Shown: in pieces, positions 25,575-33,942 of the stretch
Position numbering within the stretch: position 1 is the stretch's first letter
How the letters are laid out: each line of letters begins with the position of its first letter
Source: Sphingomonas sanguinis NBRC 13937
GTDB taxonomy: Bacteria; Pseudomonadota; Alphaproteobacteria; Sphingomonadales; Sphingomonadaceae
NCBI RefSeq assembly: GCF_001591005.1
Contig: NZ_BCTY01000029.1
Location: 1 to 47,982, forward strand
Length of the DNA: 47,982 bases
Reading direction: 5' to 3'
Made by a program: the position numbers and the translations under genes
The notes under the pieces: model-generated
The model's input: the letters and a program-made list of their open reading frames with translations, nothing else
What the model was told of the DNA's origin: nothing
Database searches by the model: none

Positions 25575-26458
25575 TTGCCCGCGCCGAAGTGGTTGAGCGG
25601 CACCTTGAGGAACGCTGTGCCGCACGCCTCCGGCTCCGGCAGGCGACCGCCGCGGATGTTCACCTGGAGCGCGGCAAGCATCAGGTCCGGCAGCGGCAGG
25701 GTTGCGTCGCGCTTCTCGCGGGTGGCGACGAACTCGGCCTCACCGATGCCGTTGTGCACATGGATGTTGTCACGACGCTGGTCCGCCACGGTCGATCGTC
25801 CAAAGACTTCGCGCCCGTCCTTGCCGTAGTCGTGGCCGACATAGGTCGCGGTGCTGGGCGGCAGTTCGAGGATCGCCCGGATCGAGCGCCACAGCGCGCG
25901 CGCGTTGCCGCCTGGAAAGTCAGCCCGACTGGTGCCGCTGTCGGGCACCATCAGCGTGTCGTGGACGAACGCCGCGTCGCCGACGACGTAGGTGATCGAG
26001 GCGAGCGTGTGGCCGGGCGACAGCATGACGTGCGCGTCGAGCGAGCCGATCCTGAACTGCTCGCCATCGGCGAACAGGCGATCCCACTGGCTACCATCGA
26101 CGGGCAGGTCGGGCAGGCAGTAGATGTCCTGCCAGAGCTTCTGCACCTCCACGACCTTGGTGCCGATCGCGGTTTTGCCCCCTGTCTTTTCCGCGAGATA
26201 CGGCGCGGCCGAGAAGTGATCGGCATGGGGATGGGTATCGAGCACCCATTCCACAGTAAGTCCCTTGGCGCGGACATATTCGAGGATCATATCGGCATTG
26301 TCGGTTGCGGTCGCACCGGCACGGGGATCGAAGTCGAGGACCGGATCGATAATCGCGGCGGTCTTCGTGGCTTCGTCGACCACGACATACTGGAAGCTGC
26401 CGGTGCGCTCGTCATGGAGCGACGCAACCGTCATGCCCTTGTGATTATACTCGATCAT
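25571..26458 (-). CDS. Persulfide dioxygenase (ETHE1/Blh-type metallo-beta-lactamase fold)
   Basis: A 295-aa enzyme with the metal motif THPHADH (His76, His78, Asp80, His81) and later metal histidines (LSPGHT and YVGHDY). ETHE1-like enzymes use non-haem iron and O2 to oxidise glutathione persulfide to sulfite. It resembles the gene at 31882-32811 (shared IIDPVLDFD or IVDSVLDFD, SAAPYL, SRADFPGG or ARADFPGG, QVNxRGG endings), so the operon holds two paralogues. Two DsbA genes precede it and a TsdA-like gene overlaps its end. Confidence 0.88.
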   Translation of the reverse strand: MIEYNHKGMTVASLHDERTGSFQYVVVDEATKTAAIIDPVLDFDPRAGATATDNADMILEYVRAKGLTVEWVLDTHPHADHFSAAPYLAEKTGGKTAIGTKVVEVQKLWQDIYCLPDLPVDGSQWDRLFADGEQFRIGSLDAHVMLSPGHTLASITYVVGDAAFVHDTLMVPDSGTSRADFPGGNARALWRSIRAILELPPSTATYVGHDYGKDGREVFGRSTVADQRRDNIHVHNGIGEAEFVATREKRDATLPLPDLMLAALQVNIRGGRLPEPEACGTAFLKVPLNHFGAGK

Positions 26459-26479
26459 GTTTCGTATCCTCTCGCATCG

Positions 26480-27121
26480 TCAGCTTTCTTCCCGCGCACG
26501 CGCGAACAGCCGTTGGAAATCGCTGGCGTCGATCGCGCCCATCACCAGCATGGGACCGGCAAGATAACCCGGGGTGCCCGCCAGTCCGATCGAATAGGCT
26601 TCCTGTCCGTTCGCCCGCAGGCGGGCTGCGACAGCGTCCGCGTGGGCGGCAAGCCAGGTCATCGCGCGCAGCCAATCGCCGCCAGCGCGCATCACGACGT
26701 CCCGCAACACGTCGTCGTCGATCGTGCGGCTGTCCGTCATCAACGCACGATGGACGGTCGGGTAAACTCCCTGTTCGGCGCACGCGAGCGCCACGCTTGC
26801 GGCACGTTCGGATGGCGGACCGAAGATGGGCCAATCCTTGTAGATGACCCGCACCTTGCCGTCGCGTTGCACAGCCTCTTCCAGGGCGGAAAATCCATGA
26901 CGGCAGGCCGGGCAACGATAGTCGGTGAACACGGCAAGCCGGAGCGTAGCATCGGCAGGTCCGTCCTCGGGCGAGCCGTTACCGGCAAGGATCAGGTCGG
27001 CGGTCGGCCCGACGTCGCGCCCGATCGGGGCGGTACGCCGTAGAACCTGCCCGACTGCCCAACCACCCACGACCACCGCGCCCAAGCCGGCAAGCTGTCT
27101 CCGATTGAGCGGCCCGGGCAT
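26480..27121 (-). CDS. DsbA-family thiol oxidoreductase (CPAC)
   Basis: A 213-aa protein with an N-terminal membrane anchor or signal (LAGLGAVVVGGWAVGQVL). The DsbA thioredoxin fold has active site CPAC (FTDYRCPACRHGF, about residues 67-79) and cis-Pro loop AGTPGYL. It should act on thiols or persulfides outside the inner membrane. It follows a second DsbA-like gene by 2 nt; both share the KDWPIFGP or RDWPIFGP motif, so they are related duplicates with different active sites. Confidence 0.85.
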   Translation of the reverse strand: MPGPLNRRQLAGLGAVVVGGWAVGQVLRRTAPIGRDVGPTADLILAGNGSPEDGPADATLRLAVFTDYRCPACRHGFSALEEAVQRDGKVRVIYKDWPIFGPPSERAASVALACAEQGVYPTVHRALMTDSRTIDDDVLRDVVMRAGGDWLRAMTWLAAHADAVAARLRANGQEAYSIGLAGTPGYLAGPMLVMGAIDASDFQRLFARAREES

Positions 27122-27123
27122 GG

Positions 27124-27750
27124 TCAGCGCGCCGCTGGTTTTTTGCGCGCTTCCGCGACGAGACGACGCAACGTCGGGAGATCGACAGCACCGGCGACGA
27201 CCTGCGAGCCGACGATCAGCGCTGGTGTTCCGTTGAAACCGATCGCCTGGGCGATGCTATCGGTGCGCGTAAGCAGCGCGTCGATTTCGGCGCCACGGTT
27301 CTTCAAATCGCGTTGCAGACGGGGCCAGTCGACCTTGGCTTTGGCAGCCGCTGCCTTGACGCCCGCGCTGTCGAGCCGCGCCGGCGAGGTCATCAGGGCC
27401 TCGTGAAAGGCGGCATGCCTGCCCTGCCATTGGCTCGCGACAGCCGCGCGTGACGCCTCACGCGAGGCAGGTCCGAAGATCGGCCAGTCCCGGTACACGA
27501 CCCGTACCTTCGGGTCGGAGCGAAGCAGGGCGTTCAGCACCGGCTCCATGCGACGGCAATAGGGGCAGTTATAGTCGAAAAACTCGACAACCGTGACGTC
27601 GTAGGTCCTGCCGGCGCGCTTGGGAGCCACGGGATCGTCAACGACCGCCTTGCGCGACAGATCGGGCTGCTGGGCCATGAGAGGCGTGATCGGCGCGGCG
27701 AAGGCAAGCGCGGCCAGGAGGCCCCGAGACAACAGGTTGCGACGATTCAT
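27124..27750 (-). CDS. DsbA-family thiol oxidoreductase (CPYC)
   Basis: A 208-aa exported protein (signal MNRRNLLSRGLLAALAFAAPITPLMA) with active site CPYC (FFDYNCPYCRRMEP). The cis-Pro segment is FNGTPALIVG. It overlaps the upstream TlpA-like gene by 4 nt. In this operon it probably exchanges disulfides with the neighbouring TlpA and DsbA proteins, keeping periplasmic thiols or persulfides in balance; that role is inferred. Confidence 0.85.
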   Translation of the reverse strand: MNRRNLLSRGLLAALAFAAPITPLMAQQPDLSRKAVVDDPVAPKRAGRTYDVTVVEFFDYNCPYCRRMEPVLNALLRSDPKVRVVYRDWPIFGPASREASRAAVASQWQGRHAAFHEALMTSPARLDSAGVKAAAAKAKVDWPRLQRDLKNRGAEIDALLTRTDSIAQAIGFNGTPALIVGSQVVAGAVDLPTLRRLVAEARKKPAAR

Positions 27751-28556
27751 CGGTGTTTCCTTGCTAATTCGATTCCATCGGCGAGCGCAGCGCGTGACAA
27801 TTCACCGAGCTGGAGCTGTACGATCGTGCCGTCGCCCGCAACGAAGGCCGTTGCGGGATACCCCGCCACCTTCAGGGCTTGAGAAAGGCCACGATCGGGG
27901 TCGAGCGCGACATGGCGCGCTCCGATATTTTCACGGCCGAGAAAACCGCTGACGATCGCTTGCGCCTCGCCCTGATCGGCAAGAAGGATCGGGACCTCGC
28001 CAGGGCGCGACGCAACCGCATCGAGCATCGGCAGCTCACGCCGACACGGACCGCACCATGTCGCCCACAGGTTGACCACGAAGGGCCTGCCACGGAAGCG
28101 ATCGAGTGGAAGCGGCGCGCCGGACGGGGTTGTCAGGTTGAGATGATAGGGGAACGGGCCGTAGGTCACGGGAGGGATCAGCGCCTGAAGCGAGAACCAG
28201 AGGCCACCCGCAACAGCCAACGCTCCCCAGCCTGCCGCCAGCGCGCTTGAGCGGCCAAGCCGGATCGCCAGCATCGCCGCAGCGCCCAGAAGCCCTGCAA
28301 CGGGGGAAAAGCCACCCTGCCACACGGCAAGGATGGACAGCGGAGCGCCGGTGTAGCTCGACCAATGCGCTGCGACGTAACCGATCCGTGCCGTGACCAG
28401 TCCAGCGACGATGGCGCTGGTGGAGACCGTCGATACGCGAGGGAAGCGGAACCGACCGGCCAGTGTCGTGAGGCCAAGGAACACGACGATGCACAGCACG
28501 GCAAGCCCGCGATCGACGGCCAGCATCAGCGGCCCGATGGCAATCGCACCCGCCAT
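27747..28556 (-). CDS. Lgt-like membrane domain fused to TlpA-type thioredoxin
   Basis: A 269-aa protein. The N-terminal 130 residues carry four to five membrane helices resembling part of prolipoprotein diacylglyceryl transferase (LAVLCIVVFLGLTTLAGRF, VTARIGYVAAHW). The C-terminal half is a TlpA/ResA-like thioredoxin with CGPC (NLWATWCGPCRRELP) and cis-Pro (GYPATAFV). The Lgt catalytic motifs are not all visible, so lipoprotein modification is doubtful. The start ATG at 28554-28556 shares a base with the upstream TauE stop (TGATG). A membrane-bound thiol reductase is the most likely role. Confidence 0.78.
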   Translation of the reverse strand: MAGAIAIGPLMLAVDRGLAVLCIVVFLGLTTLAGRFRFPRVSTVSTSAIVAGLVTARIGYVAAHWSSYTGAPLSILAVWQGGFSPVAGLLGAAAMLAIRLGRSSALAAGWGALAVAGGLWFSLQALIPPVTYGPFPYHLNLTTPSGAPLPLDRFRGRPFVVNLWATWCGPCRRELPMLDAVASRPGEVPILLADQGEAQAIVSGFLGRENIGARHVALDPDRGLSQALKVAGYPATAFVAGDGTIVQLQLGELSRAALADGIELARKHR

Positions 28557-29338
28557 CAGAGAAACGCGGCCGCGCTTTTCCAGAGCATGTAGGCCGCCAC
28601 CACGAAGATCAGGACGGCGAAGACCGTGGTGAGCGTGCCGCCCGTACCGAGGCGCTTCGCGATGCGCGTGCCGATCAAGCCGCCGACAACTCCACCGGCG
28701 ATGAACACGAAAGCCAGCGGCCAGTCCACCAGACCCGAAAATGCGTAATTGGCGGCCGTCGTCAGCCCGAACGCGGTGACGGCGATCAATGACGTGCCGA
28801 CGGCGTTCAGGATCGGCATGCCCGTCGATCCGATCAGGCCGGGGACGATCAGAAAGCCCCCGCCGATGCCGAAGAAGCCCGAGAACAGACCGGTGCCGAG
28901 GCCGTAGCCCAGCACCTTCGGCGCCTTTTCCCGGTTGCACTCCGCCCCCGGGTTGCCCGTGTCACCGCGCCCGCGCAGCATCAGGACGCCGACGACGACC
29001 ATGACCAGTGCGAACAGGAACAGGAGCTTGCCGCCGTCGACGGCCTTGCCCGCGGTAGAGCCGAACAGGGCGCCGATGACGCCGGCGGTCGCATACATGC
29101 CGCCACAGCGCCATTTAACGGTGTGCGCCCTTGCATGACCGATCAGCCCGGTTGCAGCGTTAGCGGCGACCGCGAACGCGCTCGTGCCGATGGCGAGGTG
29201 GGCGTTGGGCACGCGCACCAGATAGACCATGAGCGGGACAGCGAGGATCGAGCCTCCCCCGCCGACCAGACCGAGGGTGAAGCCCACCAGGCTGCCCGAC
29301 AGCGCGCCCAGCAGATACTGGATCGGTTCGAGGGTCAT
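28556..29338 (-). CDS. TauE/SafE-family sulfite exporter
   Basis: A 260-aa membrane protein with about eight helices and the two conserved repeats of the family (LGLVGGGGSILAVPLMVYL near the start, GFFGIGGGFLIVPGLI mid-protein). Members export sulfite or organosulfonates. In this operon the dioxygenases would make sulfite, which this protein could expel. It overlaps the SQR gene by 4 nt. Confidence 0.88.
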   Translation of the reverse strand: MTLEPIQYLLGALSGSLVGFTLGLVGGGGSILAVPLMVYLVRVPNAHLAIGTSAFAVAANAATGLIGHARAHTVKWRCGGMYATAGVIGALFGSTAGKAVDGGKLLFLFALVMVVVGVLMLRGRGDTGNPGAECNREKAPKVLGYGLGTGLFSGFFGIGGGFLIVPGLIGSTGMPILNAVGTSLIAVTAFGLTTAANYAFSGLVDWPLAFVFIAGGVVGGLIGTRIAKRLGTGGTLTTVFAVLIFVVAAYMLWKSAAAFL

Positions 29339-30567
29339 GCCGCCTTGCCGATCTCATGCGGAGCCGCCATCCACTCATGGCCTTTCAGCATGCCCTGCCA
29401 ATAGATCGGGGGCAGCATCCGCTCCTTCAGGAACCAGGCCGCGCGCGTCGGGCGCGTGCCGTTCAGCAGCCACGACGGAAAGCTGGGGAGGAGTTTTCCA
29501 CCATAGCCGAACTCGGCAAGGACGATCTTGCCGCGCTCGACGGTAAGCGGGCACGATCCATAACCGTCATAGTCGGCGACTGGGGCTTTACCATCGAGTG
29601 CGGCGAGCGCGTTGACCGCCACCACGGGTGCCTGCTTGCGGGCTGCCGCGGCCGTCTTCGCATTGCTCGTCCCGGCAGCATCGCCCAAGGCAAAGACGTT
29701 GTCGTATCGCTTGTGGCGCAGCGTCGCCTCATCGACCTCGACGAAGCCGTTTGCCGCCGCGAGCGAACTTTTGGCAACGACGTCATGCGACACCTGCGGC
29801 GGCACGACGTGGAGCATGTCGAACCCGCGCTCGATCCGCTCGCTGACACCGTTCTGCTTGCGCTCGAAGGTGGCAATACGCCGATCGGCGTCGACCGCGA
29901 CGAGGTTGGATTCGAGCTTGAGGTTGATCCTATACTTCTCGACATATTCCATCAGCGCAGGGACATAGGTCGCGACGCCGAACAGCGCCGCACCGGCGTT
30001 GTGAAATTCGACGTCGATCGCGGGGAGAACACCGCGTTCGCGCCAGATGTCGCAGGACAGGTACATCGCCTTTTGAGGCGCGCCGGCGCACTTGATCGGC
30101 ATCGGCGGTTGCGAGAACAGCGCGCGTCCCCGCTGCAATTCCTGGACAAGCTGGTAGGTGTAGGGCGCCAGATCGTAGCGGTAGTTGGACGTGACCCCGT
30201 TGCGGCCCAACGCTTCGGTAAGCCCCGCGATCTTCTCCCACGCCAAACGCAGGCCGGGGGCGACGATCAGGACACGATAGGCGATCGTATCCCCGTCGCC
30301 CAGGGTGATCGCCTGACGCTCGGGGTCGATGGTGATCGCCGGCAGCCGGATCCATTCGACGCCCTTGGGCATGACATCGGCTTCCGCCTTGCGGGTCTGT
30401 TCGGGGGTGAAAACGCCCGCCCCGACCAACGTCCAACCGGGCTGATAATAGTGATCTTGGGCCGGATCGACGACCGCGATCGACACTTGGGCGTTGCGCT
30501 TCAGAATGCTGGCGGCCGTTGCGATACCCGCGGCTCCGCCTCCAATGATGACGATGTCGTAGGTCAT
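29335..30567 (-). CDS. sqr: Sulfide:quinone oxidoreductase (SQOR type)
   Basis: A 410-aa FAD enzyme. The N-terminal Rossmann fingerprint is IVIIGGGAAGIATA (residues 5-18), and the second FAD motif is YDNVFALGDAAG. Cys160 in KCAGAPQK and Cys339 in YGSCPL match the two redox cysteines of mitochondrial SQOR (C201 and C379). It oxidises sulfide to a bound persulfide, passing electrons to quinone and sulfur to a thiol acceptor. The start ATG at 30567 overlaps the DUF442 stop. It supplies the persulfide substrate for the two dioxygenases in the operon. Confidence 0.9.
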   Translation of the reverse strand: MTYDIVIIGGGAAGIATAASILKRNAQVSIAVVDPAQDHYYQPGWTLVGAGVFTPEQTRKAEADVMPKGVEWIRLPAITIDPERQAITLGDGDTIAYRVLIVAPGLRLAWEKIAGLTEALGRNGVTSNYRYDLAPYTYQLVQELQRGRALFSQPPMPIKCAGAPQKAMYLSCDIWRERGVLPAIDVEFHNAGAALFGVATYVPALMEYVEKYRINLKLESNLVAVDADRRIATFERKQNGVSERIERGFDMLHVVPPQVSHDVVAKSSLAAANGFVEVDEATLRHKRYDNVFALGDAAGTSNAKTAAAARKQAPVVAVNALAALDGKAPVADYDGYGSCPLTVERGKIVLAEFGYGGKLLPSFPSWLLNGTRPTRAAWFLKERMLPPIYWQGMLKGHEWMAAPHEIGKAA

Positions 30568-30998
30568 TTGCCGGCCTTTCCGGAACGGCGGGCGAGCGCC
30601 GACTTCAGATCGGCCAGATCGTATCCGGCTGCCTTGGCCTGACCGATGATCGTCGCCGGATCGGCGTGATCCGCCTCCGCCAGCGCCCATAGGGTGGCCG
30701 CCCGCGTGCCGCTTCGGCAGAAGCCGAGCGTCGGCCCCGGCAGCGAGGCCAGCGCTTCCTTCATCCGGTCCGCATCGGCATCGGTCGCCTTGCCCGGCAC
30801 GATCGGGACATGGGCGAACCCAAGGCCATGTTCTTCGGCGATCCGGGCCATTTCGTGCGCGCTCGGCTGCCCTGGCTCCTCGCCATCGGGCCGGCTCGAA
30901 ATGATCGAGTGGTATCCTGCCTGTGCGGCAGCAGCGACGTCATTTCGGGTAAGTTGGGGAGCAGCCGAGAAGGACGATGTGATCTTCTTGAAGGCCAT
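30564..30998 (-). CDS. TIGR01244/DUF442 phosphatase-like sulfur protein
   Basis: A 144-aa protein with a cysteine-phosphatase-like loop CRSGTR (GPTLGFCRSGTRAATLWAL) and the family start FSAAPQLTRNDVAAAAQAGYH. In Blh proteins of BigR operons this domain is fused to the persulfide dioxygenase; here it is a separate gene. It may act as a sulfurtransferase (rhodanese-like) rather than a phosphatase. It lies 18 nt after the YeeE pair and overlaps sqr by 4 nt. Confidence 0.85.
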   Translation of the reverse strand: MAFKKITSSFSAAPQLTRNDVAAAAQAGYHSIISSRPDGEEPGQPSAHEMARIAEEHGLGFAHVPIVPGKATDADADRMKEALASLPGPTLGFCRSGTRAATLWALAEADHADPATIIGQAKAAGYDLADLKSALARRSGKAGK

Positions 30999-31016
30999 GT
31001 GACGTCTCCTATCCGG

Positions 31017-31442
31017 TCACGCCGAACGGCGTGGGGTGAGTGCGAAGCAGTGGATGGCTGCGCCGAGCGCCATTGCAGCGATGAAGAGCAGCGCGGGGGC
31101 AGGCTGGATCGCGAGTGCGGCGATGGCAGGGCCCGGGCACAGGCCGACAAGGCCCCAGCCTATGCCGAACAGGGCGGCACCGCCGATGAGGCGCGCGTCG
31201 ATCGGCGACGTGGCGGGCGTATGGAATTGCTCGGCGACGATCGGCGTGGAGCGCCGACGCACGATGAGCCAGGCCAGCGCCATCGGCAGGATCGCTCCGG
31301 CCATGACGAAGGCGAGGGTCGGGTCCCAGGCACCGGCGACGTCGAGGAACGCCCGCACCCGCGCAGGATCGATCATGCCGGACACGGCGAGGCCGGCGCC
31401 GAACAGCGTGCCGCTCATGAGCGAAAGGAGGCTCTGGCGCAT
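31017..31442 (-). CDS. YeeE/YedE-family (DUF6691) sulfur transporter half
   Basis: A 141-aa membrane protein with four to five helices and the motif GLVGLCPGPAIAAL. It is the C-terminal half of the thiosulfate/sulfur transporter family, paired with the gene just upstream (one-base TGATG overlap). Together the two halves equal one full-length YeeE. The conserved Cys in LCPGP is thought to relay sulfur compounds across the membrane. Confidence 0.85.
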   Translation of the reverse strand: MRQSLLSLMSGTLFGAGLAVSGMIDPARVRAFLDVAGAWDPTLAFVMAGAILPMALAWLIVRRRSTPIVAEQFHTPATSPIDARLIGGAALFGIGWGLVGLCPGPAIAALAIQPAPALLFIAAMALGAAIHCFALTPRRSA

Positions 31443-31882
31443 CACGATACCACTCCCGCCAGACGCATGAGGGTCACGGTGGCGATACCGGTCGCCATGA
31501 ACGTACCCGTCGCAACGATGGACCGCGGCGACAGGCGCGACAGGCCGCAGACGCCGTGACCGCTGGTGCACCCCGCGCCGAGCCGCGTACCGATCCCGAC
31601 GATCAGCCCGGCGACGGCGATCAGCCCAAGGGATGTCGGGAAGCGGGCTTCCACATCCACATCGGCCGCGGCCAGCGCCGCACCCAGCGGCAGCCCTGCC
31701 GTGAAAAGCAGTGCTGTCATCCAGGGAGCGCCCCCTTCGGAGAGGCCGAGGACACGCGCGAACATCCCGCTGACCCCGGCGATCCGACCGTTGCCCAGCA
31801 ACATGATCGCCGCAGCGACACCGATCATCAGGCCACCGATGAAGCCGGCAAGCGGCATGGCATGGGGAAAAAATTCGGGCAT
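31442..31882 (-). CDS. YeeE/YedE-family sulfur transporter half
   Basis: A 146-aa membrane protein with about four to five helices and the signature GAGCTSGHGVCGLSRL (residues about 103-118), whose cysteine relays thiosulfate or sulfur in YeeE. Its ATG shares one base with the upstream dioxygenase stop. It should form a two-subunit importer/exporter with the next gene. Confidence 0.87.
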   Translation of the reverse strand: MPEFFPHAMPLAGFIGGLMIGVAAAIMLLGNGRIAGVSGMFARVLGLSEGGAPWMTALLFTAGLPLGAALAAADVDVEARFPTSLGLIAVAGLIVGIGTRLGAGCTSGHGVCGLSRLSPRSIVATGTFMATGIATVTLMRLAGVVS

Positions 31883-32811
31883 CACAGCGCATCCAGTGGA
31901 ATCTTGAGGTAGCGGGTGCCGTTGGCTTCCGGCGCCGGCAGATGGCCGCCGCGCATGTTCACCTGCACCGACGGCAGGATGAGCTTGGGCATCGCCAAGG
32001 TGGCGTCCCGACTGGTGCGCATCGCGACGAAGTCGTCTTCGTTCACCCCTTCGTGGACATGGACGTTGCCGACGCGCTGCGCGCCCACGGTCGTTTCCCA
32101 GACATACCGGTCGCGACCCGCAGCCTTGTAGTCGTGGCACAGGAACAGTCGCGTCTCGTCAGGCAACTGCATCAGCCGGCGGATCGAGCGGAATAGCTGG
32201 CGCGCATCACCACCGGGGAAATCCGCGCGTGCGGTGCCGTAATCCGGCATGAAGAGGGTATCGCCGGTGAAGACCGCGTCGCCGATGACATAGGCCATGT
32301 CGGCGGGGGTGTGCCCCGGCACATGCAGCGCGATGGCCTCGATGTCGCCGATCGCAAAACGGTCGCCATCGTCGAACAGGCGGTCGAACTCGGAGCCGTC
32401 GCGTTCGAAGTCGGTTCCGGCGTTGAAAATCTTGCCGAAGACGTTCTGCACGCGAATGATCTCGCGGCCGATCGCGAGCTGACCACCCAGCACCTTTTGC
32501 AGATAGGGCGCCGCAGACAGGTGATCGGCATGGGCATGGGTTTCGAGCAGCCATTCGATCGAGAGGCCGTGCTCCCGCACATATGCGATGACCGCGTCCG
32601 CTGATGTCGTCCCGGTGCGGCCTGCCGCGGCGTCGAAGTCCAGGACGCTGTCGACGATCGCCGCCTTCCGCGTGGCAGGGTCCCAGACGACGTAGGTCGC
32701 GGTGTTGGTCGGCTCATCGAAGAAGGAATGGACAATCGGCGCTCCTGCCGCCTTCGCACGTTCAATCTGCGCAACTGCCTTGTTTAACGCCGACTCCACG
32801 ATCGTCTCCAT
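31882..32811 (-). CDS. Persulfide dioxygenase (Blh/ETHE1-type metallo-beta-lactamase fold), first gene of sulfide operon
   Basis: A 309-aa enzyme with THAHADH (His92, His94, Asp96, His97) and later ligands LHVPGHT and FLCHDY. Closely related enzymes in plant-associated bacteria are the Blh proteins controlled by BigR. It converts persulfides to sulfite in the cytosol. It is the first gene of an eleven-gene minus-strand operon running to 24618. The 72-bp gap upstream holds the divergent promoter and a candidate operator. Confidence 0.9.
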   Translation of the reverse strand: METIVESALNKAVAQIERAKAAGAPIVHSFFDEPTNTATYVVWDPATRKAAIVDSVLDFDAAAGRTGTTSADAVIAYVREHGLSIEWLLETHAHADHLSAAPYLQKVLGGQLAIGREIIRVQNVFGKIFNAGTDFERDGSEFDRLFDDGDRFAIGDIEAIALHVPGHTPADMAYVIGDAVFTGDTLFMPDYGTARADFPGGDARQLFRSIRRLMQLPDETRLFLCHDYKAAGRDRYVWETTVGAQRVGNVHVHEGVNEDDFVAMRTSRDATLAMPKLILPSVQVNMRGGHLPAPEANGTRYLKIPLDAL

Positions 32812-32814
32812 TTA

Positions 32815-32844
32815 TTGATTTCATGGTTTATGTAGTTGTATAAT
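32815..32844 (+). promoter_or_regulatory. Promoter and candidate ArsR-type operator between sulfide operon and peroxiredoxin
   Basis: On the plus strand TTGATT (32815-32820), 18 bp, then a perfect TATAAT (32839-32844). The imperfect palindrome TTAT-N8-ATAA (32828-32843) overlaps the -10. AT-rich dyads over a -10 are typical operators of ArsR-family repressors, so the regulator at 33504-33914 is the likely ligand. The minus-strand operon probably reads from the same gap. Confidence 0.55.
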
Positions 32845-32883
32845 CTGCTTGCGTCAACGGGCTGCCCGTGCCATCTGAAAAGC

Positions 32884-33507
32884 ATGGAAACGATGGATGC
32901 AGACGTACCGCGCTCGTTGCGCATCGGGGACGCGGCCCCGAATTTCATTGCCCGCACGACGCAGGGCGAGATGTCGCTCGATCAGTATCGTGGTCGTTGG
33001 GTCGTGTTCTTTTCGCACCCGGCTGATTTCACGCCGGTCTGCACCAGCGAGTTCGTGGCCTTGGCGAAGGCCGCACCGCAATTCGAGGAGCTGGATTGCG
33101 TCCTGCTCGGGTTGTCGGTCGACAGCCTGTATTCGCACGTCGCCTGGTTGCGCGCGATCAAGGATGTCTTCGGTGTAGAGGTGCCGTTCCCGGTCGTCGA
33201 AGACCCGTCGATGGCGGTGGGTTACGCCTACGGCATGCTCGACGAACAGGCCGGCGACGCCTCAGCCGTCCGCGCGACTTATTTCATCGATCCCGAAGGC
33301 ATTATCCGTGCGCTCAACTGGTATCCGATGAACGTCGGGCGATCCGTCGACGAGATGCTCCGCACAGTCAGGGCATTGCAGCGTTCGGCCGATGGGCAAG
33401 CCTATACGCCGGCCGACTGGCAGCCGGGTGATGATGTCCTGCTGCCGCCTGCCTTGCCGGGTAGCGCCGGTGACGACTGGTTTCATCAGTTAAAGGCCGA
33501 TCGATGA
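32884..33507 (+). CDS. 1-Cys peroxiredoxin (Prx6 subfamily)
   Basis: A 207-aa protein with the peroxidatic Cys in FSHPADFTPVCTSEF (about residue 49) and the Prx6 features WLRAIKDVFG and YPMNVGRSVDEMLRTV. It reduces peroxides, and related enzymes also reduce persulfides. ATG 32884 or 32893 can start it; neither has a clear ribosome site. It is divergent from the sulfide operon and overlaps the ArsR gene by 4 nt, so it is under the same control. Confidence 0.9.
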   Translation: METMDADVPRSLRIGDAAPNFIARTTQGEMSLDQYRGRWVVFFSHPADFTPVCTSEFVALAKAAPQFEELDCVLLGLSVDSLYSHVAWLRAIKDVFGVEVPFPVVEDPSMAVGYAYGMLDEQAGDASAVRATYFIDPEGIIRALNWYPMNVGRSVDEMLRTVRALQRSADGQAYTPADWQPGDDVLLPPALPGSAGDDWFHQLKADR

Positions 33508-33914
33508 CAGCGATCCATCAATCCCGCGCGATCGCCGATGCGGCGGTCGAAAAGCTGCGCGTGTTCGCCCAGCCTCAGCGCCTCATGATCCTGTCCTATC
33601 TGCTCGGCGGTGAGCGTCAGGTTGCGGACATAGAGGCTGCTACCGGCGTGACCCAACCGGCCCTCAGCCAGCAGCTTGCCGAGCTGCGCCGCGCCGATCT
33701 GGTGAAGACAAGACGTGAAGCCAAGCAGGTTCACTACCGGCTTGCCGATGACGCAGCTGCACTGTGCGTGCGCACGCTGGAAGCGATGTTCGGCGCTGAC
33801 GATACAGCCGTGGAGGAAGCAGCTCCCGCTCCCCGTCCGGCGCGAGCGCGCGGGGCGTCGGTTGCCGCGCGGCCGCGAAACATGGGCGCGGCCGTGTTTG
33901 CGAGGGTCGGATGA
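33504..33914 (+). CDS. ArsR-family transcriptional regulator, BigR/SqrR-like context
   Basis: A 136-aa protein with winged helix (VADIEAATGVTQPALSQQLAELRRADLVKTRREAKQVHYRL, residues about 39-79, here spanning two motif halves). BigR/SqrR repressors sense persulfides by linking two cysteines. This protein has just one Cys, near the C-terminal helix (ALCVRTLEAMFG), so that intramolecular switch cannot form as described. A basic, Ala/Arg-rich tail follows. Position in a peroxiredoxin-regulator-DsrE set opposite the sulfide operon makes it the likely regulator of both. Confidence 0.85.
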   Translation: MTAIHQSRAIADAAVEKLRVFAQPQRLMILSYLLGGERQVADIEAATGVTQPALSQQLAELRRADLVKTRREAKQVHYRLADDAAALCVRTLEAMFGADDTAVEEAAPAPRPARARGASVAARPRNMGAAVFARVG

Positions 33915-33942
33915 TCATTCCGGTTGTGGAAGGAAAAATGAG

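Noticed and set aside
29356..30642. A 428-codon open frame on the plus strand opposite sqr
   Set aside because: It is antisense to the FAD enzyme with both catalytic cysteines; no domain is visible in it.
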